Shown: positions 59,315 through 64,000 of the stretch, one piece after another
Layout of the letters: each line of letters begins with the position of its first letter
Position numbering within the stretch: position 1 is the first letter of the stretch
NCBI RefSeq assembly: GCF_947179515.1
Contig: NC_067478.1
Coordinates: 28,104,605-28,168,604, forward strand
Reading direction: 5' to 3'
Source: Apodemus sylvaticus
Lineage: Eukaryota > Chordata > Mammalia > Rodentia > Muridae
Length of the DNA stretch: 64,000 bases
Notes under the pieces: model-generated
The model's database searches: none
What the model was told of the DNA's origin: nothing
What the model saw: the letters and a program-made list of their open reading frames with translations, nothing else
Made by a program: the position numbers and the translations under genes

Positions 59315-60435
59315 GAAGAATACACCCCTTTCTCCACATCCTCGCCAACACCTGCTGTCTCCTAAGTTTTTAATCTTAGTCGTTCTGACTGGTGTAAGGT
59401 GAAATCTCAGGGTTGTTTTGATTTGCATTTCCCTAATGACTAATGATGTTGAGCATTTTTTAAGATGCTTCTCAGCCATCCGAAGTTCTTTGGGTGAAAA
59501 TTCTTTGTTTAGCTCTGTACCCCATTTAAATAGGGTTATTTGGTTTTCTGGGGTCTAACTTCTTGAGTTCTTTGTATATATTGAATATTAGCCTTCTGTC
59601 GGATGTAGGGTTGGTGAAGATCTTTTCCCAATTTGTTGGTTGCCGATTTGTCCTTTTGATGGTGTCCTTTGCCTTACAGAAACTTTGTAATTTTATGAGG
59701 TTCCATTTGTCAATTCTTTTTCTTTCTTTCTTTCTTTCTTTTTTTTTTTTTTGGTTTGTCAATTCTTGATCTTAGAGCATAAGCTATTGGTGTGCAAATT
59801 GGTACAACCACTCTGGAAATCAGTCTGGTGGTTCCTCAGAAAACTGGGCACATCACTTCCGGAGGACCCTGCTATACCACTCCTGGGCATATACCCAGAG
59901 GATTCCCCAGCATGTAATAAGGATACGTTCTCCACTATGTTCATAGCAGCCCTATTTATAATAGCCAGAAGCTAGAAAGAACCCAGGTATCCCTCACGGA
60001 GGAATGGATACAAAAAATGTGGTATATATACACAACAGAGTACTATTCAGCCATTAGAAACAATGAATTCATGAAATTCTTAGACAAATGGATGGAGCTG
60101 GAGAACATCATACTAAGTGAGGTAACCCAAGTTACCTCAAAAGATCAATCATGGTATGCACGCACTAATAAGTGGATATTAGCCTAGAAACTTGGAATAA
60201 CCAAAACATAATCCACACATCAAATGATGCCCAAGAAGAACGGAGGAGTGGCCCCTGGTTATGGAAAGACTCAGTGCAACAGTATAGGGCAAAACCAGAA
60301 CAGAGAAGTGGGAGGGGTGGATGGGGGAACAGGAGGAGGGAATGGGGCTTATGGGACTTTCGGGGAGTAGGAAGCCAGAAAAGGGGAAATCATTTGAAAT
60401 GTAAATAAAAATATATCAGAAAAAAAAGAAGAATA
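59315..60435 (+). mobile_element. LINE-1 with 5' inversion (twin-primed)
   Basis: 59323-59795 is ORF2 3' sequence in reverse orientation; 59796-60427 continues the same L1 in + orientation to a poly(A)-rich end (AAAATATATCAGAAAAAAAA). The inverted part corresponds to the region of the second L1 at about 61590-62012, and the + part starts at the complement of about 61562, so only about 30 bases are missing at the switch. GAAGAATA occurs at both outer edges (59315-59322, 60428-60435) and fits a target-site duplication. Confidence 0.9.
59706..59767 (-). mobile_element. Possible poly(A)-tail-only retro-insertion inside the L1
   Basis: The 13-base TTTGTCAATTCTT occurs at 59706-59718 and 59755-59767. 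Between the copies lie 36 bases of T and CTTT units plus GG. The homologous L1 at 61973-61990 has this site once, without insertion. Read on the minus strand this is CC, an A run, then (GAAA)n between target duplications. Confidence 0.7.
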
Positions 60436-60934
60436 AACTCAGTGTCAACAACATACATATGCAAACATGAACTTATACACAAAGAGAAAATTCACAGTAA
60501 GACAACATCAGGGATAATGGTCTCTCACTGGTAAGTCACCATTCACTTTCGGCCGTCGTACCTGCCCTCCGTAGGTAAGCATACTGTATATAAAAGCCAT
60601 TCTTAGAAGACTTTCTCTTTCACTTGATAATTTCACATTATTTCCTTTATTCTCCTGTTTTTATTTGCATTTGAAGATGAACACGAGCTACACCACACAA
60701 AACTTGGGGACTGGTTTACATTCTATTGGTATGCTTTAAAGTTTTTAGGAGACGTGGTTTCTGATGCATATTATAGGAACACAAGAAGTAAAATAGCAGG
60801 CTTATTTATACATGAGGTAAACATGCCTTTTAAAGTGTCCTAGGCAAGCAAAGTCATGGCAAGCTCCATTCTCCTCATCCTTCAGTCAGTTCATTCTCTG
60901 CTGTCTCCCATGAGGAGTGCTATTTTTTTTAAAT
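60436..60934. other. Spacer between two LINE-1 insertions
   Basis: About 500 bases of sequence not recognised as repeat. It includes a TATA-like ACTGTATATAAAAGCC at about 60583, but no reading frame follows. Confidence 0.55.
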
Positions 60935-63251
60935 TTTTTTTATTCGATATAATTTATTTACATTTCAAATGATTCCCCCTTTTCTAGTCCCCCACTCCCT
61001 GAAAGTCCCGTAAGCCCCCTTCTCTCCCCCTGTCCTCCCACCCCTTCCCACTTCCCCGTTCTGGTTTTGTCGAATACTGCTTCACTGAGTCTTTCCAGAA
61101 CCAGGGGCCACTCCTCCTTTCTTCTTGTACCTCATTTGATGTGTGGATTATGTTTTGGGTATTCCAGTTTTCTAGGTTAATATCCACTTATTAGTGAGTG
61201 CATACCATGATTCAGCTTTTGAGTCTGGGTTACCTCACTTAGTATGATGTTCTCTAGTTCCATCCATTTGCCTAAGAATTTCATGAATTCATTGTTTCTA
61301 ATGGCTGAATAGTACTCCATTGTGTAGATATACCACATTTTTTGCATCCACTCTTCTGTTGAGGGATACCTGGGTTCTTTCCAGCATCTGGCAATTATAA
61401 ATAGGACTGCTATGAACATAGTAGAGCATGTATCCTTATTACATGGTGGGGAATCCTCTGGGTATATGCCCAGGAGTGGTATAGCAGGATCTTCTGGAAG
61501 TGAGGTGCCCAGTTTTCGGAGGAACCGCCAGACTGATTTCCAGAGTGGTTGTACCAATTTGCAACCCCACCAGCAGTGGAGGAGTGTTCCTCTTTCTCCA
61601 CACCCTCTCCAACACCTGCTGTCTCCTGAATTTTTAATCTTACCATTCTGACTGATGTAAGATGAAATCTCAGGGTTGTTTTGATTTGCATTTCCCTAAT
61701 GACTAATGAAGTTGAGCATTTTTTAAGATGCTTCTCCGCCATCCGAAGTTCTTCAGGTGAGAATTCTTTGTTTAACTCTGTACCCCATTTTTTAATAGGG
61801 TTGTTTGGTTTTCTGGAGTCTAACTTCTTGAGTTCTTCATATATATTGGATATTAGCCCTCTATCTGATGTAGGATTGGTGAAGATCTTTTCCCAAGTTG
61901 TTGGTTTGCCGATTTGTCCTCTTGATGGTGTCCTTTGCCTTACAGAAAGTTTGTAATTTTATGAGGTCCCATTTGTCAATTCTTGCTCTTAGAGCATACG
62001 CTATTGGTGTTCTGTTCAGAAACTTTCTCCCTGTACTGATGTCCTCAAGGGTCTTCCCCAGTTTCTTTTCTATTAGCTTCAGAGTGTCTGGCTTTATGTG
62101 GAGGTCCTTGATCCATTTGGATTTGAGCTTAGTACAAGGAGACAAGGATGGATCAATTCGCATTCTTCTGCATGCTGACCTCCAGTTGAACCAGCACCAT
62201 TTGTTGAAAAGGCTATCTTTTTTCCATTGGATGTTTTCAGCCTCTTGTCGAGGATCAAGTGGCCATAGGTGTGTGGGTTCATTTCTGGATCTTCAATCCT
62301 GTTCCATTGATCTGCCTGCCTGTCACTGTACCAATACCATGCAGTTTTTAACACTATTGCTCTGTAGTGTTGCTTGAGGTCAGGGATACTGATTCCCCCA
62401 GATTTTCTTTTGTTGCTGAGAATAGTTTTAGCTATCCTGGGTTTTTTGTTGTTCCAGATGAATTTGATAATTGCTCTTTCTAACTCTGTGAAGAATTGAG
62501 TTGGGATTTTGATGGGTATTGCATTGAATCTGTATATTGCTTTTGGCAAAATGGCCATTTTAACTATATTGATTCTACCGATCCATGAGCATGGGAGGTT
62601 TTCCCATTTTTTGAGGTCTTCTTCCATTTCCTTCTTCAGAGTCTTGAAGTTCTTGTCATACAGGTCTTTCACATGTTTGATAAGAGTCACCCCAAGATAC
62701 TTTATACTGTTTGTGGCTATTGGGAAGGGTGTCATTTCCCCAATTTCTTTCTCAGCCTGCTTATCCTTTGAGTATAGGAAGGCCACTGATTTGCTTGTGT
62801 TGATTTTATAACCTGCCACTTTGCTGAAGTTGTTTATCAGCTGTAGGAGCTCTCTAGTGGAGTTCTTTGGGTCACTTAGGTAGACTATCATGTCGTCTGC
62901 AAATAATGATAGTTTGACTTCTTCCTTTCCAATTTGTATCCCTTTGACCTCCTTATGTTGTCGAATTGCCCGAGCTAGTACCTCAAGTACAATATTGAAA
63001 AGATAAGGAGAAAGGGGGCAGCCTTGTCTGGTCCCTGATTTCAGTGGGATTGCTTCAAGTTTCTCTCCATTTAGTTTGATGCTGGCTACCGGTTTGCTGT
63101 ATATTGCTTTTACTATGTTTAGGTATGGGCCTTGAATTCCTGTTCTCTCCAAGACTTTAAGCATGAAAGGATGCTGAATTTTGTCAAATGCTTTTTCAGC
63201 ATCCAATGAAATGACCATGTGGTTTTGTTCTTTGAGTTTGTTTATGTAGTG
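60935..63251 (-). mobile_element. LINE-1, 3' part, - orientation
   Basis: Reverse-strand L1. The T-rich complement of the tail is at 60922-60950, a short 3' UTR runs to about 61176, and ORF2 sequence runs from there to about 63251. Near 63251 the orientation switches; the piece to the right is on the + strand (63252-64000). Together they look like one insertion with an inverted 5' part that runs out of the window. Confidence 0.9.
61177..63250 (-). pseudogene. LINE-1 ORF2 fragment (reverse transcriptase and C-terminal part)
   Basis: The reverse transcriptase reads openly from about 63230 to 62245 on the minus strand. It includes HMVISLDAEKAFDKIQHPF, GTRQGCPLSPYLFNIVLEVL and the catalytic LSLFADDMIVYL, then GGISIPDLKQHYRAIVLKTAW. 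Near 62245 the frame is lost; the C-terminal part continues in another frame (MRIDPSLSPCTKLKSKWIKD at about 62160) and then with further breaks to the end ...HSLISGY at 61177. The endonuclease is absent on this strand. It is therefore a broken copy, although the polymerase core itself looks undamaged. Confidence 0.9.
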
Positions 63252-63340
63252 GAGGCTGAAAACATCCAATGGAAAAAAGATAGCCTTTTCAACAAATGGT
63301 GCTGGTTCAACTGGAAGTCAGCATGCAGAAGAATGCGAAT
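63252..63340 (+). repeat. 89-bp inverted copy of LINE-1 sequence at the inversion junction
   Basis: Matches the reverse complement of 62156-62244 over 89 bases with one difference (GGAAGTCAGC against GGAGGTCAGC). It lies exactly between the - strand and + strand parts of the L1. Confidence 0.9.
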
Positions 63341-64000
63341 AGATCTATGCGCCAAATGCAAGGGCACCCTCATTCGTAAAAGAAACTTTACTAAAGCTCA
63401 AAGCACACATTACACCTAACACAATAATTGTGGGGGACTTCAACACTCCACTTTCCTCAATGGACCGATCGGGAAAACAGAAACTAAACAGGGACACAGT
63501 AAAACTAATTGAAGCTTTGGACCAATTGGATTTGACTGATATTTATAGAACATTTCACCCTAAAGCAAAAGAATATACCTTTTTCTCAGCACCTCATGGT
63601 ACCTTCTCCAAAATCGACCATATAATTGGACACAAGGCAGACCTCAACAAATATAAAAAGATCGAACTAATCCCATGCCTCCTATCAGATCACTATGGAG
63701 TAAAAGTGATCTTCAATAGCAACAAAAACAACAGAAAACCCACATACACGTGGAAACTGAACAATATTCTACTCAATGATACCTTGGTCAAGGAAGAAAT
63801 AAAGAAAGAAATTAAAGACTTTTTAGAACACAATGAAAATGAAAACACAACATACCCAAATCTATGGGACACAATGAAAGCAGTGCTAAGAGGAAAACTC
63901 ATAGCCCTGAGTGCCTCCAAAAAGAAAATGGAGAGAGCATACATTACCAGCTTAATGACACACCTGAAAGCCCTGGAACAAAAAGAAGCTATTTCACCCA
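63341..64000 (+). pseudogene. LINE-1 ORF2 fragment (endonuclease part), inverted
   Basis: + strand L1 ORF2 sequence encoding parts of the endonuclease: TIIVGDFNTPLSSMDRSGKQ with the catalytic GDFN, then DIYRTFHPKAKEYTFFSAPH, GTFSKIDHIIGHK and LLSDHYGVKV with the catalytic SDH. It continues to the window edge (...LKALEQKEAISP). It begins in mid-domain, so it cannot make a working enzyme as it stands. Confidence 0.9.

Noticed and set aside
60984..62163. Frames that might be taken for host genes
   Set aside because: They are broken parts of LINE-1 ORF2 (for example WMELENIILSEVTQTQK), not host proteins.
53816..64000. A search for exons of a next gene (Pcolce2 is the expected neighbour in mammals)
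   Set aside because: No CUB or netrin-like coding segment was seen on either strand, so the next gene must lie beyond the window.

Overview
The window is nuclear DNA of a murine rodent (house mouse or a close relative). The evidence is the B1, B2, B3 and B4 SINE families, short 3' ends of mouse-type LINE-1 elements, GT-AG introns of 0.2 to 6.2 kb, a CpG-island promoter, and two recognisable vertebrate genes in their known tandem order. The species assignment rests on repeat types and remembered protein sequences; no database was searched.

Layout, all genes on the + strand. (1) 1-4500: the last two coding exons and the 3' UTR of Pls1 (plastin-1, I-fimbrin). (2) 4500-7380: a short intergenic gap with B1, B3, B2 and L1 fragments. 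(3) 7390-8560: CpG island, promoter and first exon of Trpc1. (4) 8127-53815: the complete Trpc1 gene (canonical transient receptor potential channel 1). It has 13 coding exons whose lengths and phases join to exactly 793 codons from the ATG at 8175, or 809 from the in-frame ATG at 8127. (5) 53816-64000: intergenic, repeat-dense DNA ending in two rearranged LINE-1 insertions. No exon of a further gene was recognised there.

Trpc1 exons 1-6 encode the cytoplasmic ankyrin repeats and linker. Exons 7-11 encode the six membrane segments and pore, exon 12 the TRP box and the acidic STIM1-contact pair, and exon 13 the C-terminal coiled coil. Exon 3 is the 102-bp cassette whose omission gives the known 34-residue-shorter beta form. 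Pls1 crosslinks actin in microvilli and stereocilia. The two genes are neighbours, not functional partners as far as the sequence shows.

I found no unknown gene system. The observations most worth checking are: an open, non-AUG N-terminal extension frame and a predicted G-quadruplex just upstream of the Trpc1 start; a 33-bp intronic minisatellite with a 132-bp higher-order period; a LINE-1 with an inverted 5' part and an 89-bp apparently templated filler at the inversion junction; a second twin-primed LINE-1 carrying a possible 'tail-only' retro-insertion with 13-bp target duplications; and several hairpin-, Z- or triplex-prone simple repeats in Trpc1 introns.
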